Assembly (NCBI GenBank): GCA_009801085.1
Contig: VNWV01000006.1
Coordinates: forward strand, 2,604,001 to 2,668,000
DNA: 64,000 nt
Source of the DNA: Lasiodiplodia sp. COLG20
Lineage: Eukaryota > Ascomycota > Dothideomycetes > Botryosphaeriales > Botryosphaeriaceae
Direction: 5' to 3'
Below the pieces are notes generated by a model. The model was not told the DNA's origin. It made no database searches and saw nothing but the letters and a program-made list of their open reading frames with translations. Below, one piece after another: positions 44,579 to 56,347 of the stretch. The position numbers and the translations under genes are program-made. The number at the start of each line of letters is the position of its first letter. The stretch's first letter is position 1.

Positions 44579-46223
44579 GTTCCCGAAAGACACAGGCAGT
44601 CAGGCCAGTAGAGGAGCGACATCCTAAAGAGCAATATAAAGAAGGGCAAAGGGGATAATTTCAAGGCCAAGGAGTCTGACGTAATCACTTGCGACTGTGG
44701 ATAGCAAGAGATTTTCAGAACTGTTTGGGAAGATGCAAGTTCCTGGACTCCAATTGACGTAGGGATAAACTTCGTAGCGGCTGCGCCTGGAAGTATTGCC
44801 GCGAGTAGAGGCGAAAACGGTTAAGCTCTGGGATTAACGACGTCTAGCCACTGCAGGTCCCAGGAGGAATACCAGGAAGCCTGTGGGGCCTCCTGTCTCT
44901 CGAGGTGGGGTTTACGCGCGAACAGAGGCTGCCCGGGCAAACATTGCGTGCGGATCGGCGATGGTGAGCTTTAGCAATACGCACGCAGTGGCACATTGAA
45001 TATTGAAATTACCAGGCTCTGCATGGGGAATTTGAGGCGAAGCGCCTGTCTGTTTGATCGATTCGTCCAGAAGCCGTTCCGGCATGGTGGAGGTATGCTA
45101 TGGGCTAACGGGCTCTGAATCGTGCGCTTGAAACTAGGGCCAGACGTCATAAGTGGAGCGATCCGCGCGGAATTCGGAACTTGCGAAACGTGGCGGCGTA
45201 AGATCGCGAGATCTGGGTAGGCACAGTAGGTGCGATGGCGAAATGATGACTCCCATGCGAAAGTCTACACATTGACCATTTCCACTGTTCACGCAAGGTA
45301 TGCGGCTGAACCGCCAATCTGGGGCCCCACTACCGAGGAGTAGGCGCTTTCGAGGTCAATCGCATTGCTTTCAGTGATTTCTTCGAGATCATCGTGGCAT
45401 TGTTGGATTTGCGGAGACACTGGATTGGCTGATCGATAATGCAGATACTATCTGCCAGGTGTACGCGCCTGCTCTAGAAGCCGATTTCGCCAGTTTCCGG
45501 AAGGTGAAGGGCCGGAGCTGCATGTCGTCTCATGTACGCCTGAGAGGAGATGAAGGTTGAGATGTCTCGAGGCGGTTGGGGCGATCTTCAGGCAGCGCGA
45601 AGCATGATTTCATCGCCCCACCCGAAAAGGAAGGGCCCGCTCTTGGCCATTTCCACCGCATTCCTCACTTTCCCATCGCTCGACTTTCTGATTTCACTCC
45701 TCGATCCACCTCTTTTCAGTGAATCGCGGCGGCTGCATTGTACTTGGCATCGACTTCAACGGACGTTATACCACCAGGAGACCGATCATCCTCTTCTACA
45801 CATGCACGTCTCATCGCCGATGTTCTAAATAAGTTAACTTTCTTGAGTAGTCTCCGCCTTACCTTCAATCGCTTTTTAGCCTCTTATTCGCTTTTTCGAT
45901 GTTTGCTTATGCGGAATCTTGACGATTTACCCAAGCATTATTGAAAGGCCCTGTGAGCATAAGACTCTACCTGTCTCACAAGAAATGTTTCACATTTCAA
46001 CTGTTGGAAGCCGAACTCTGCATTCGAGTGCTTTTTTTCAATGTTAAATCATGCTTCTATACCCTGATATCTGCCCACCTAGAGAATAAGAGAACAATAA
46101 CGTCTCTCGCAGAATGCGCCGCTCAATAAGGTAAAAAGGCCCTCGTTACCCACATGTAAGTCTTCCCACATTCCAATCAAACCCAACATAGAAAAGGGAT
46201 CAAATCCGAGAAAAAACGTCTCC
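44579..46223. other. Intergenic, no gene seen
   Basis: Promoter of the aquaglyceroporin gene, then about 1.2 kb with only random short frames. No repeat recognised. Confidence 0.45.
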
Positions 46224-46843
46224 TCACGACGACGGCTGGAAGGTATCAGCAACGCTCTTGCTCTCCTGTCCCGCCGCATCGGCATCCTGCTGCATGTTAC
46301 TCTGCAGCTTCGTCTGCTCCTCGGCAATCTTGTCCGTCTGATCGTCACCCTTGGCCTGCTTGATCTGCAGGTCCATGATCTCAAGCTGCAGCTTGAGCAC
46401 CTTGTTCTTGATCTTGCCCACCTGCAGCGCCTTGCCCTCGTCCGTGTCCTTGCCGCCCGCCGCCTCGATCTGCTCGTTGAAGCCGCCGGTGCCGGTCTCC
46501 GCGTCCTCGGCCGTCTCGCGTGCTTTCGAGATGATCTCCTGGTCCTCCTCCGAGATGTTGGCCGGGTCCTGGTCGGTGATCTGTGGAATGAAATTTGTTA
46601 GAGAAATGAATGAAAGAAAAGGTCAAATAGTTCCGCATCGAAGCGTCAAAAGGAACTTACGGGGAATTTCTGGTTAACTTCTTGGAGAGCGTTGCCGGCC
46701 ACGCCGTCCGAGACCTGGAAGTCGGCGTAGCTCTGCTCAGTGAGGAGGGCACGCTTGCTGAGTCCGTTGGCAGAGCCCGGCACCGGAGCAGCCAGGGAAG
46801 AAGCCGTGAGGCCAAGGAAGAGGGCAATGGTGGAGAAATGCAT
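46224..46843 (-). CDS. Small secreted helical protein, function unknown
   Basis: Two exons, 46843-46661 and 46580-46224 (donor GTAAGT, acceptor CACAG, phase 0), giving 179 residues. The signal peptide is MHFSTIALFLGLTASSLAA, followed by a possible dibasic (Kex2-type) cleavage at LSKR near residue 31. The mature protein is acidic, cysteine-free, Gln/Lys/Asp-rich and strongly helical (KNKVLKLQLEIMDLQIKQAKG, then EEQTKLQSNMQQDADAAGQ), so a short coiled coil is likely. Similar small secreted proteins are widespread among ascomycetes, but I know of no assigned function. Note that the Kex2 site would split off a short N-terminal peptide. Confidence 0.82.
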
Positions 46844-47758
46844 TGTTATGATTGGTCGGTGTTTGTTGGGTGAATCGAAAGAGACAGTGAAGAATTATTA
46901 ATCAGCGTGTTCGCGCAGCGAGTGACTGAAGCAGAGAAGCAGAGAAGAGATCGCGATCAACGCTGGAGGAAGTGTAAGCGAGTAAGTGGTGATGATGGCG
47001 GTGTAGTCGGAAAACATCAGGCATTTATTATACGTTCAAGCTCATGGCGCAAGCAAATGCACTCGGCGCGCCAAGAAACTTACCGCTTCGAAATCTTGAC
47101 TTCACGGCATTGACGTTGCGGCTCTGAGGCGTTGTGCGCATTGTTGTCCATGAGGTGGAACACTGCGGGTTGCATGTCCGTCTGATACAGTCCCCCCATG
47201 AGCGGGCCAGCCGCCCACCCTGTCAGTGGTCGTGCCTTACAGGGGTTTTTTGGTGAGCGAGCCAATCAGAGCTCCGGAAAACGACAGGGTAGGTGGCTGT
47301 CCCGTTGACGAGCTCCCCCTTTGTAACCGAGTTGGGTTACTTAAAAAAGAAGCTTAAGGGAATGGGGCAGAGGCGAGACTGCAAGACAACCAGCGGTTAC
47401 TTCCGCTCCAACCGATTGATTTCCAGAAATGCGTTGGCGACCCAAGCTTGATACTGAGCTTCATACTGCCAAGCCGGGTCCCACGTGTGGTGATACCAGC
47501 GGCACTTCTCCTGCAAACTGTTTGAGCCGACCATTTCCACCATTGAGAACCCGGCATTTGCACCTCACGGCTCGAAACCCGCTGAAAAGGAGATTGCAAA
47601 GGCTCTTAGCGATTGCCGCCGACAATGTTAAACACTATGCGCGCTGAGTTCTTGACGCAAACCCACCCGCATGCCGCTGATTCCAAAACGCTGTGCATCC
47701 GACCGAACTGATATATCCGAAAGAGAATGCGCCCGCGTCCAATCATGTAACTCTATCT
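46844..47758. other. Intergenic, no gene seen
   Basis: Promoter of the secreted helical protein and 3' flank of the AFG1 gene. Nothing else recognised. Confidence 0.5.
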
Positions 47759-49547
47759 CTACATGCTATCCTCCCTCCATTTGCTGCGCACCTTCTGCCA
47801 GCTATCATGTTCAGCTTTGCCGCCGAGCTTCTCCATTCCCAGCCCTCTCTCTACCCACTCCTGACTCCCCATCTCTACGAGTCTGCTCAAGGCGCGGGCA
47901 AACGCGAAGCGCTCTTCGTCTCCGGTGAAAATCGACGAGTTCTTGAGTGTTGCCATGTTCATGCCCAAGTCATCCATAAGGCTCCGCATGGCGTCGGGGA
48001 TATGCTCTTCATCCCCGTCGGACTTGTTCTCGTTCTTCGCTTCTTCAAGCTCATCATGTGTGATAAAAAGTTCGTTAAGAGGGTTTGCGGTGGTGAGAAC
48101 AAGTTTCGCCTACAGCATTCGTTAGACTGTGTACGAGTTTAAGAACATGGGCACATACCCTGCTTTCGTAGACGGCATCGATGAAGGTAATGAACCTTCT
48201 TGCCAGGTCACGAGACTTATGGCTCATTCCAGGAACATCCGTGACGATAAAAGCTTCATAGTTCCTCATCAACTCGAGGTAGTCACCGGCGCCTGTTGCC
48301 CGCCCGATGAGCTCGTTGAAAGAGAACATGGCCGCCTTCCCACTCGCCCTAGGAACCGAGAGCTCACGACCCCAGACCTCATGTTTGGCCTCGTGAGGCG
48401 GATCGTTCTCAAAGTCGCCGAGGAACCGGAACCAGCGATCGGCGTGTGTTTTAGCTGATTCGTCAAGCGGGTGGTGGTACACACCCGACGGCGGCCGCGG
48501 AATTTTGCGGTAGTCCGTTTGCGAATCCAGGTTGATGACGCGCAGACGCGACTTGAGCAGTTGGATGCAGGGCACGAAGGACTCCCGCTGAATACCGTTT
48601 TTGTACAGATCGTCGGGGTGTCGGTTTGAGGTTGTTACAATGACAACCCCGTGCGCCATCAGCGACTCCACCAAGCGTCGGAGAATCATGGCGTCCGCAA
48701 CGTCGGTACACTGGAATTCGTCAAAGCATAAGACCTGACTCTTTGCCGCGATGTCCGCCGCCACAAACGGAACGAGATCTAAATCGTTTCCATATTTCAA
48801 CTTCATCTTATGCAACTCTTTATGCACCTGCTGCATGAATCCGTGGAAATGTATCCGAGTCTTGGTCTTTATGTTCTTGGGCAAAGTGTCGAAAAACAAA
48901 TCCATCATCATGGTCTTCCCACTGCCGACGTCGCCGTACATGTATATGCCTTTCGGGAGGTTTTCCGGAATAACTGGCTTCCATCCTTCTTCTTTCGAGC
49001 CGAATAGAGAGCCTAGGAGGGACTTCTTGGGTGGCTGCAGGGATGCTATTGTTGGATGGACAACGGGCGGAGGGCTGTATTTGGAGAGGATGACATGCAG
49101 GGCCTGCAGATTATCGATGATGCCTGGGTGCCGCGTGAGCTAGGGCTGTGGTTTCTGAGCGGTGACGGCGCGTACCTCGCTGGTGTTCGTCGTCGCGCAG
49201 GCGTCCGTTTTCGACGCGTGAGTTATACTCGGCAATGGGGCCGTGGTCGTAGCGCTTCGCTGTAGCGGAGAGTCAGCAGCGACGCGTGCAAGTCAATATG
49301 GAGGAGGAATACCGTTGCTCACGGCCTCGACAGTGGCCAGCCGCCTTGCGCAGCTCGTCTGGAATGACCTGGTAGCCGGAAGAGCGGGTGCGCCACTGCG
49401 TCGGGGCAGTGCCCAGCGCGCCGGTGAGCCCTGAAGACGTAGTGCTCTTACGGTCCGCGCGCTGGCGAATCTGCGCGCACCCGCTTGGCGACCGTAGGCT
49501 GCCCGCGCAAGCATGTGGGTGCCGCGCACGGCTTCTGAGACACTCAT
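47759..49547 (-). CDS. AFG1: AFG1/LACE1-type mitochondrial AAA ATPase
   Basis: Four exons: 49547-49313, 49259-49176, 49123-48159 and 48109-47759, phase-consistent, giving 544 residues. The N-terminus is Arg/Ala-rich and unacidic (ARAAYGRQAGARRFASARTVR), as in mitochondrial presequences. The body contains the family's Walker A (YGDVGSGKTMMMDLFF), Walker B (VLCFDEFQCTDVADA), sensor TTSNRHPDDLYKNGI and the C-terminal FEELIGR-like FNELIGR plus RRFITFIDAVYE segments. Yeast Afg1 and human AFG1L assist turnover of mitochondrially encoded subunits of cytochrome c oxidase. All key ATPase residues are present. The start at 49547 is chosen because it gives the presequence; upstream in-frame sequence is less typical. 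Confidence 0.93.
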
Positions 49548-50471
49548 GTTGGCGGGGATGTGGAGGCGGTTCTTGCACGGTATATGCAGGCTTATGTCAT
49601 GACAGAGCGGACGGTAACAGGTTGCGAAGAGACGGCTGGCAGTGGACGGAGGCGCGACCGCGGAATGGACATGTGAAGGTGTCCGTTGAGAGATTGACGG
49701 CGGGAGTAGATTTAGGCCTGGGAGCTCGGGCTTTGCCAATCGGCACATGCCCATCGGGACCGGTTATGCGCCACGCTTGGATGAAAGGGTCCCTCGGTCC
49801 CCGCCTCGGCCAATGACGTAGAGGCCGGCGCTATAAGATAGCGACTGGAGCAGCCTTCAACGGCACGGCTAAACCTCGAGGGTCCGCGCTTTCTTTTATC
49901 TGAGCTATTTCCAGATGTCGCTGCACAACTACACACTCACGAATTGGTGCACAATGTCAGCAAAGTCAGCCGCTCAGCCTCAGCCGGAACAGAACGGATC
50001 ACGTGCAGCCAACAATGGCCGACATAAGCCCGCTCAGCCTGATAGGGCGCAAGGCTCTGGCTTCTCCGCATTGGCGTTGTACGCCGCGCGGGACTTCAGG
50101 CTTCATGAACCCTGCTGGGGCAGGTAAACATTGCATCGGGAAGCTGAAACAGTGATATGCCATCTTCTTCGATCGCTGCAGCTGCCGTGTGCAGTATGGC
50201 GACGCTCGACGGCCGCACAGCCCGGTATCCGCAGAGCCGCAGCCTAGTGCGGCCTCTTGCCTGCCCTCGTCCCTCCTCGCACATGGCTGACTGAACTCGA
50301 CTTCTCCTCCGATCGCTTACTCACTACCCAGTCTCCAACCCTCCTCCCGGCCGTGTTCCTGCGCGCGGCTACCCACCATCGCTGCCTACCTCGTGCCTGG
50401 GGCCGGTCTGATGGCTTCAGGCTCATTCGTTATCGTCGCCGCCCGTATTTCGTATCCGCCGCGGTGTGCCA
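49548..50471. other. Divergent promoter between AFG1 and the C2H2 factor
   Basis: Head-to-head interval of about 920 bp. No additional gene or clear site. Confidence 0.5.
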
Positions 50472-51559
50472 ATGTCGTCCTTCCACCGCCAGCGTGAGGA
50501 GACGGAAGGGCAGCACCCGCAGGCCTGGAACAACCTCGCCGGACTCAACCAAAGCTTCGCCGCACACGACCTTCCATCTGACCAGCATTCCCTGTTCACC
50601 ATCGAATCCTTCGACCAAGACGTCGACCAGGTAAGCGCACTCCGCTGACTTGTTGGACCCTCCGCTCATCTCTCTCAGTCCGTGTGCTCGTGGGACAACA
50701 ACCACACCTTTGTAACCCCGCCGACGAGCACCGGCTCTCACAGTAACGCCGGCGACTTTTGCAGCACCGCCAGCAATCAATTCTACCCGACCGACGATAC
50801 ATGGGGCTGTAATCGAGCAATTACCGACTATGACATCAACGGAGATGGCCCGGACTTGGTTGCCTTCGACCCTCAGCTGGAGAATGTTTTCGCAAATGAT
50901 TTTACCTACGTAGGGCAAGTCAGCCAGCATAGCTACATTGACCCCGCCGCATTCTCTGGCGATGGGATAGACATGAGGAGTTGCGAGCCTGTTCTCTCCA
51001 TGCACCCAGAGCCCCCGAAGATTACCATAGAGGATACGGGGAACATGGGAACATGGTTAAACGGCATGTATACACCTGGATTGGGCACCGCGGACAACAC
51101 CATCCCACCACGGCCGGGCCCTTCGTCCATGTCGGCGATGGCGCTGGATGTGACATATCGTCCTCGGGATCTGGCGGACGACCAGGTGTCGGAGAGTAGT
51201 GTCAATACGTCGCATACCAGTCACTCCTGTCGGACATGTTCTAAAAACTTCGGTAACAAGGACGACTTACGGTAGGAGATTTCGGCCCCGTTTCGGGTAT
51301 CCGCGTGCTAACGGAATCGCGCAGACGTCACCAGCGTTACCACGACCCAAAGAAGCATACTTGCAGGATTTGCGGGAAGGGCTTCGTGCACCCTAAGGAT
51401 CTCCGGCGTCATAAACCCACCCATATCGCAAATAAGCCGCAAAGGCCATGCCCAGTAGATGGCTGCTCAACTGCCACCGGCAGGCCGGACAACTTGAAGA
51501 GACATATCCAAAATAAGCACCCGGAGTTCGATATTGATGCCTGGACAGCCGCCCGCTGA
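50472..51559 (+). CDS. C2H2 zinc-finger transcription factor
   Basis: Three exons, 50472-50630, 50679-51271 and 51325-51559 (CG plus A makes Arg at the second junction), giving 328 residues. The N-terminal 240 residues are acidic and Ser/Asn/Asp-rich, with no recognised domain. The C-terminus carries three C2H2 fingers: CRTCSKNFGNKDDLRRHQRYH, split by the last intron; CRICGKGFVHPKDLRRHKPTH; and a longer CPVDGCSTATGRPDNLKRH. The intron inside finger 1 falls right before its His-containing helix. Likely DNA-binding regulator; target genes unknown. Confidence 0.9.
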
Positions 51560-52391
51560 AGAAGCCCAGAACGACGGCCGATAATTCTTTGGGAGTTGTG
51601 AAGGGAGTTGTTTTGGTTTGGCGTTTGACTTTACTAGACGGGGCTACTGGTTCGACGCCCATTGGTTGCCAGCCAGGATTACCGTTGAATGTTGGATGAC
51701 ATAATGGGTCGGACCAAGGGCGTATTCGTATTGCTTTTTGGTATACGTCGGCGGAATGCGGGGCTAACAGCGGCGTTTCTTGAGGGCAGCAACTTCTCTC
51801 GCTATTTTACTAGTCATTACTAACGGAAATCACGCGGGCTTCATATCCGTTTGACGGCAATTGTGACGGCCAGCCGGCTTCTCGGGCGTTCGGTGCGCTC
51901 GGCGAGTTGCGAAGCCGGCTGCCGGATCCGCGCGTGGAACCGGGCAACACCTTCGCGACGATGGCCCGTTAGGAACAAGGCTGAGCGGCCGGCGCAGCGA
52001 CGGGCGCTGCGCTGTATCTTCCCACGGTCTTTGCCTTTCGTCCTACGCTGACAGAAGCCTAGCGCGGTTGCATCGGCCTTGGCGGCAGCGCAAGAGGCAC
52101 GCGAGCATCCGGCATCCCTGTCAGGCCGGGAGACGCGTGTTCCTGGGGCCTTCTCATTATTGCAGACGCCGGAAGGGGGCCAATTCTTGGGGTAGTCTCC
52201 AGCCCTGTCAACTGTTCAGCCCTCCCGTCACCAACACCGCCAGTGCGGCTGTGTCCACCCCATCTCTCCCTCCGCCTGCCGTCGCTCTTCCTGTCCCTAC
52301 TGCCGACCTTCTCTTCGATCGCGTCGGGTGTACATACGAGTCAACACGTCACTTTCCGGCGAATCCGTCGTCCTCTTGTACAGCCGTCACA
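51560..52391. other. Intergenic, no gene seen
   Basis: 3' flank of the zinc-finger gene and the promoter of the PAP2 gene, which becomes pyrimidine-rich before the ATG. Confidence 0.5.
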
Positions 52392-53747
52392 ATGAAGCCG
52401 GACACGATCATTTATCCCATCGAGGAGCCGGTATGGAACAGCAAGCCCGCGTGGGTGCTGCCCGGCTGGGCCGAGCCTTTGGTACGTGAAATGCCATGGA
52501 CGAGCGAAAAAGATCACCGGCACTGACGATCCGTCGCAGATGGTCGCATCCATCTTGTTCGGAGCCATGTACATGACGAGGCGAAAGGGCTATTCGATCC
52601 GCCGCAAGCCGAGGGGTTACAAGTCGATATTGGACGATGAGCCGGGCTCTGGCCGCTCGAGCGACGAGTTGTTGCGGTACGATTCCGAGAACGACGACGA
52701 CGCCCAGGACCCAATCGCTGCGGCCAAGCACCTCCCCAAGCAACGCAAGTGCTGCTGCGGCATCGTCGTACAGACGCCCAACACGTCGCGCTTCAAGAAC
52801 AACGTCCACAGCCGTATCCTGCAAAAATTCCCCTTCTTGATCGAGATGTTCTACTGGATCATCAACTACGCCTTCTACCGCATGACCGCCATCACGTCGC
52901 AACGCATCTTTGCAAAGAGCGGTATCTGGAATGTAGCGCAGGAGCATGGCATCAACGTACTCAAGTTTGAGCACTTGAGCGGGTTCAGCTGGCTTTTTCC
53001 GGTCCAAGAGCGTCAGGTACAGCAATGGTTCATGCACGGCCACCAGGACGCCTTGACCGCCTTGAACAAGGCGTACGCGCTGATCCATATTCCAGGCACC
53101 GTCGGGTAAGGATCTACAAATATCGTCCAGTTGGTTTTTGGGGGTTGTATTGACAATGTTGCAGGTTCATCTGCTGGTACTACTACATTGCGCCGTCGCA
53201 TCCGACCTTCGCCGTGGCCCGCCGCACCATGACCCTGACCAACTTCCTTGCGTTCATGACTTTCATCTTCTACCCTTGCATGCCGCCGCGTCTCCTGCCG
53301 AGAGAGTACGGCTTCCTGGACACGGTCCGCCACGACGACGCTCAGAGCGTTTGGATGAGCGGCAAGTACGTCAACTCGCTGGCAGCCATGCCCTCGATGC
53401 ACTTCGGCTACGCCTTCTGCATCGGCATGACTCTCATTTACCACTCGGGTCTCTTCCGCCGCACGCTGGAGCGCGGTGAGATGAGGAAGTCGACGTTCTG
53501 GAAGCTGTTTTACCTCGCCGTCGGCATCGCCTACCCTTCGTTCATTCTGACCGTCATCGTGGCCACTGCCAACCACTACATTCTGGACGCAGTCATCGCC
53601 ACCTGCTATGTGTTCATCGCATACGCCTGCAACCAGATTTTCTTCGTCTTCCTGCCGCTTGAGGATTGGTTCCTGTGGTTGCTGAGGGCCGAGAAGCCGA
53701 TTCCCTCGACTGGCGAGAGGTTTAGGGAGCGGGGCGGCAGGCTGTAG
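52392..53747 (+). CDS. PAP2-superfamily integral membrane protein (inositol phosphorylceramide synthase-like)
   Basis: Three exons, 52392-52481, 52540-53105 and 53165-53747 (phase 0, then GG plus G), giving 412 residues. It has several hydrophobic helices and the two C-terminal PAP2 motifs: PSMHFGYAF (catalytic His) and ANHYILDAVIA (second His and Asp). This arrangement is that of fungal Aur1-like and related phosphotransferases that act on lipid phosphates in the Golgi or ER, rather than of soluble phosphatases. The N-terminal cytosolic part is hydrophilic and carries CCCG, a possible lipidation site. It lacks the length of true Aur1; substrate is uncertain. Confidence 0.88.
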
Positions 53748-54341
53748 ATGCTGTGAATAATGCTCATATATATACTTTACGAGGCGTTTGCATAGAGCGG
53801 CGCAACGACAACTATCTATCGACTTGAACGGCATATTAGTATAGTTTAGTAATACCCTCATTATGACTTTTTGTTAATCGAATTTCAAAATCTGTAGAAA
53901 TTAGCAAAAAAAAAAATTTGCCCAATCTAATTATTATTCTCACGCGACCAGTGTTGGTGCAAAGTACGGCTCGTGCCAAGGCTGGGGAGGGTAGAGCTTC
54001 CGGCAACCGGAAGCTTTGAGCTCTCGTCTGCAGACAGAGCTCCCGCCCGGGCCAGTTTTACACCACTCTCACTCTCAAATCAACACGCGAACCAGCCACG
54101 GTCGTTTCCCACTACCCTGCCGGACTTTGACCGCGCCCTTTCGGTTGGAGTTCGCCGTCGATGCATTCTACTTCATTCTTGCTTCTCGTCCTGCGGTCCC
54201 GCCAATTGAGCTTGCACCGGGACGAGCGCGCATTCTGTCGCGTTTACTCGCTTGCAGCAGCACACGCGTCGCGCAGCGTACGAACCACCCACCCTCGGCG
54301 CGACAACTCGTACAAAGGAATTTGAAAAAAGTCGCAAAATA
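53748..54341. other. Intergenic, no gene seen
   Basis: AT-rich 3' flank with an A-run at about 53906-53918, then the promoter of the BTB gene. Confidence 0.5.
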
Positions 54342-55473
54342 ATGGCGGACCAAGCATCGAACGATACGCCGCTCGAAGGCACGCCGGCGGCCGACGTCGA
54401 AATGGGCGGCAGCGGAGAGTACGCGGAAGACAACACTGCCACAAACAACCCCGACCAACAGGCCGGCAATGAAGGCGACGACAACGACGAAGGCGTCGAG
54501 ATGGCAGAAATTGAGCCCGAGACTCCCAAGGTGGTCAAGTTCTTAGAGTAAGCACAAAATACCCACGTCTTTCGCAATTGTTCAAGCGGGGAAGAGAAGA
54601 CATTGAAGCTCTGGTGGAAGGAATTGAGCTTTGAATTAACCTTGATCAAGTCACTAATGACGCATTGTCTTCGATCTCTCAAACAGCTACTTGAAATCGC
54701 CCATCATTGAACTTCTCGTCGGTAGAGGCGATAGCCAAACATTGCTCACGGTGCACCAAGCGCTGCTCACCAAGTCGCCTTTCTTCGAGGAGCAATGCGC
54801 CCGGTTCACCGACGGCGACACCGTAAGCAAGACCACCCTCGAAGCCCTCAAATCCAATCTTGGCGTCCCCATTGACTTGCGTGCCCTGCGCGCAATCTAG
54901 CACCGCCGCATCGAGCTCGCCGACGAGGACCTCGACGCCATGGGCTCGCTCCTCGAATACCTCTACCACAACGAATACTTCCCGAAGCGCCTCAGCGCCG
55001 ACAAGGACTCGAAGCTGGAGCAGGACCCGTCCGTGTCCGGGCCGGACGTCGAGGGCGTGCAGCTGCTCAAGCACGCGCGCATCTACACGCTGGCCGAGAA
55101 GTTCGGCCTGCCCGACCTGCAGTCGCTCGCGCACAGTAAGATCCACCGCACCGAGAGCACGCCCAAGGGCGAGATCGTCTACGCCCGCTACGTCTACGCC
55201 AACACCAGCCCCGAAGACCGCACCATCCGCCGCCCCGTCGCCGCCTTCTGGGCCCACCGCAGCCACATCCTGCGCCACCACGCCGAGAACGAGTTCCGCT
55301 CCATGTGCCTCGACTTCCCCCAGTTCGGCTTCGACGTCCTCAGTATGGTCCTCGACGCAAAGGAGAAGCGCAGCGGCGGCAGCGGCGAGCCTGTTGTTGG
55401 CGTTAGTGCCAGCAGCGCGAGCGTGGACGTTCCGCGCTCCGCGAGGAAGAGGGCGAGGGTTAGTCATGGCTAA
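54342..55473 (+). CDS. BTB/POZ-domain protein
   Basis: Three exons, 54342-54547, 54687-54822 and 54901-55473 (GA plus C makes Asp; second junction phase 0), giving 304 residues. A disordered acidic N-terminus of about 65 residues is followed by the BTB fold: FLDYLKSPIIELLVG, LLTVHQALLTKSPFFEEQC, then ELADEDLDAMGSLLEYLYHNEYF. A C-terminal helical region (HARIYTLAEKFGLPDLQSLAHSKI) follows as in many fungal BTB proteins. A basic tail (RKRARVSHG) could direct it to the nucleus. Such proteins often act as dimerising adaptors, some with Cul3 ligases; role here unknown. Confidence 0.9.
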
Positions 55474-56347
55474 GCGCCCGAATCCATATCCTCCTCCCCC
55501 GGGCGGACATGGGTCCTTGGTCAGAACGTTGTAATGACGAGGTGCTTTAGGGTGGATCATTCCGAACTTAAGAAAGGAAAGAAAAAACGTAAACATAAGG
55601 GGGTTTGCACTTTCCTTTCTTCGACATCTAAGAGAACATTTCGATTTTGAAAAGACCAGCTGGTTATGCGGGTGCGGGTTTTGTACAATTTAAAAGAGGC
55701 ATACACAAGCCGAAAAGGCATTGTTCGTGCGGAGGAGTCATGAACTGCGACGGGGATGCATGGCAGGTCGACTTCGCAGTCAAAGAGCGCATCATTTCTT
55801 TCGATCTCCATTCTTCAAACTGAAGAACGATACAGGGTTTGCATATCACCTGAAGGACTCAGGAAAGGGGCGGGGTTACTGGTAGCCTTTTCACTCAGTC
55901 AAGATGTGTAAAAGAAGCATTTCGACTTTAACCAAAGCAAATAACCTTCAAATGTGGCAAGACGATCTCGAAGTATAGTTCCCTCTCGCAACCGATGGCT
56001 AGTGTGAAGAATAGCAAGGCCCCGGCCGTAATTGTGCCTCAGCTCGTTCTTTGAAAAATAACATGTAGGTGATCGAAGCGACCCATGACATGAGCGAAAA
56101 ACAAATTCACACTAGTCATCGGCTGCGAGAGGGGACTCTAGAAGTATGAGGATGGTAGCAGAGCGGACATGCTCAGGAGCAGAAATCAAATTCACGCCGT
56201 TACGCGCTCAATGGCGACCGATGCTCTCTATCTAATACAGCAGTTGACGCCTTATATATGATGGTTTTTTCGTAGTATTGGAAGATGCAAAATCTGCATG
56301 TTCATCACGCTCATTGTCGTCATCAAGCTACTTCGCACGCCGTGTCT
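55474..56347. other. Tail-to-tail region containing one MITE
   Basis: Between the BTB and aspartate aminotransferase genes. It holds MITE copy 7 and otherwise 3' UTR-type sequence. Confidence 0.5.
55976..56138. mobile_element. Hairpin MITE, copy 7 (core collapsed, outer ends intact)
   Basis: 163 bp between TA dinucleotides (55974-55975 and 56139-56140). The outer inverted repeats are about 32 bp with few mismatches: AGTTCCCTCTCGCAACCGAT on the left, and ATCGGCTGCGAGAGGGGACT on the right. The palindromic core seen in other copies is shrunk to GATCGAAGCGACCCATGACATG, so this copy defines the outer ends most clearly. Confidence 0.85.
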
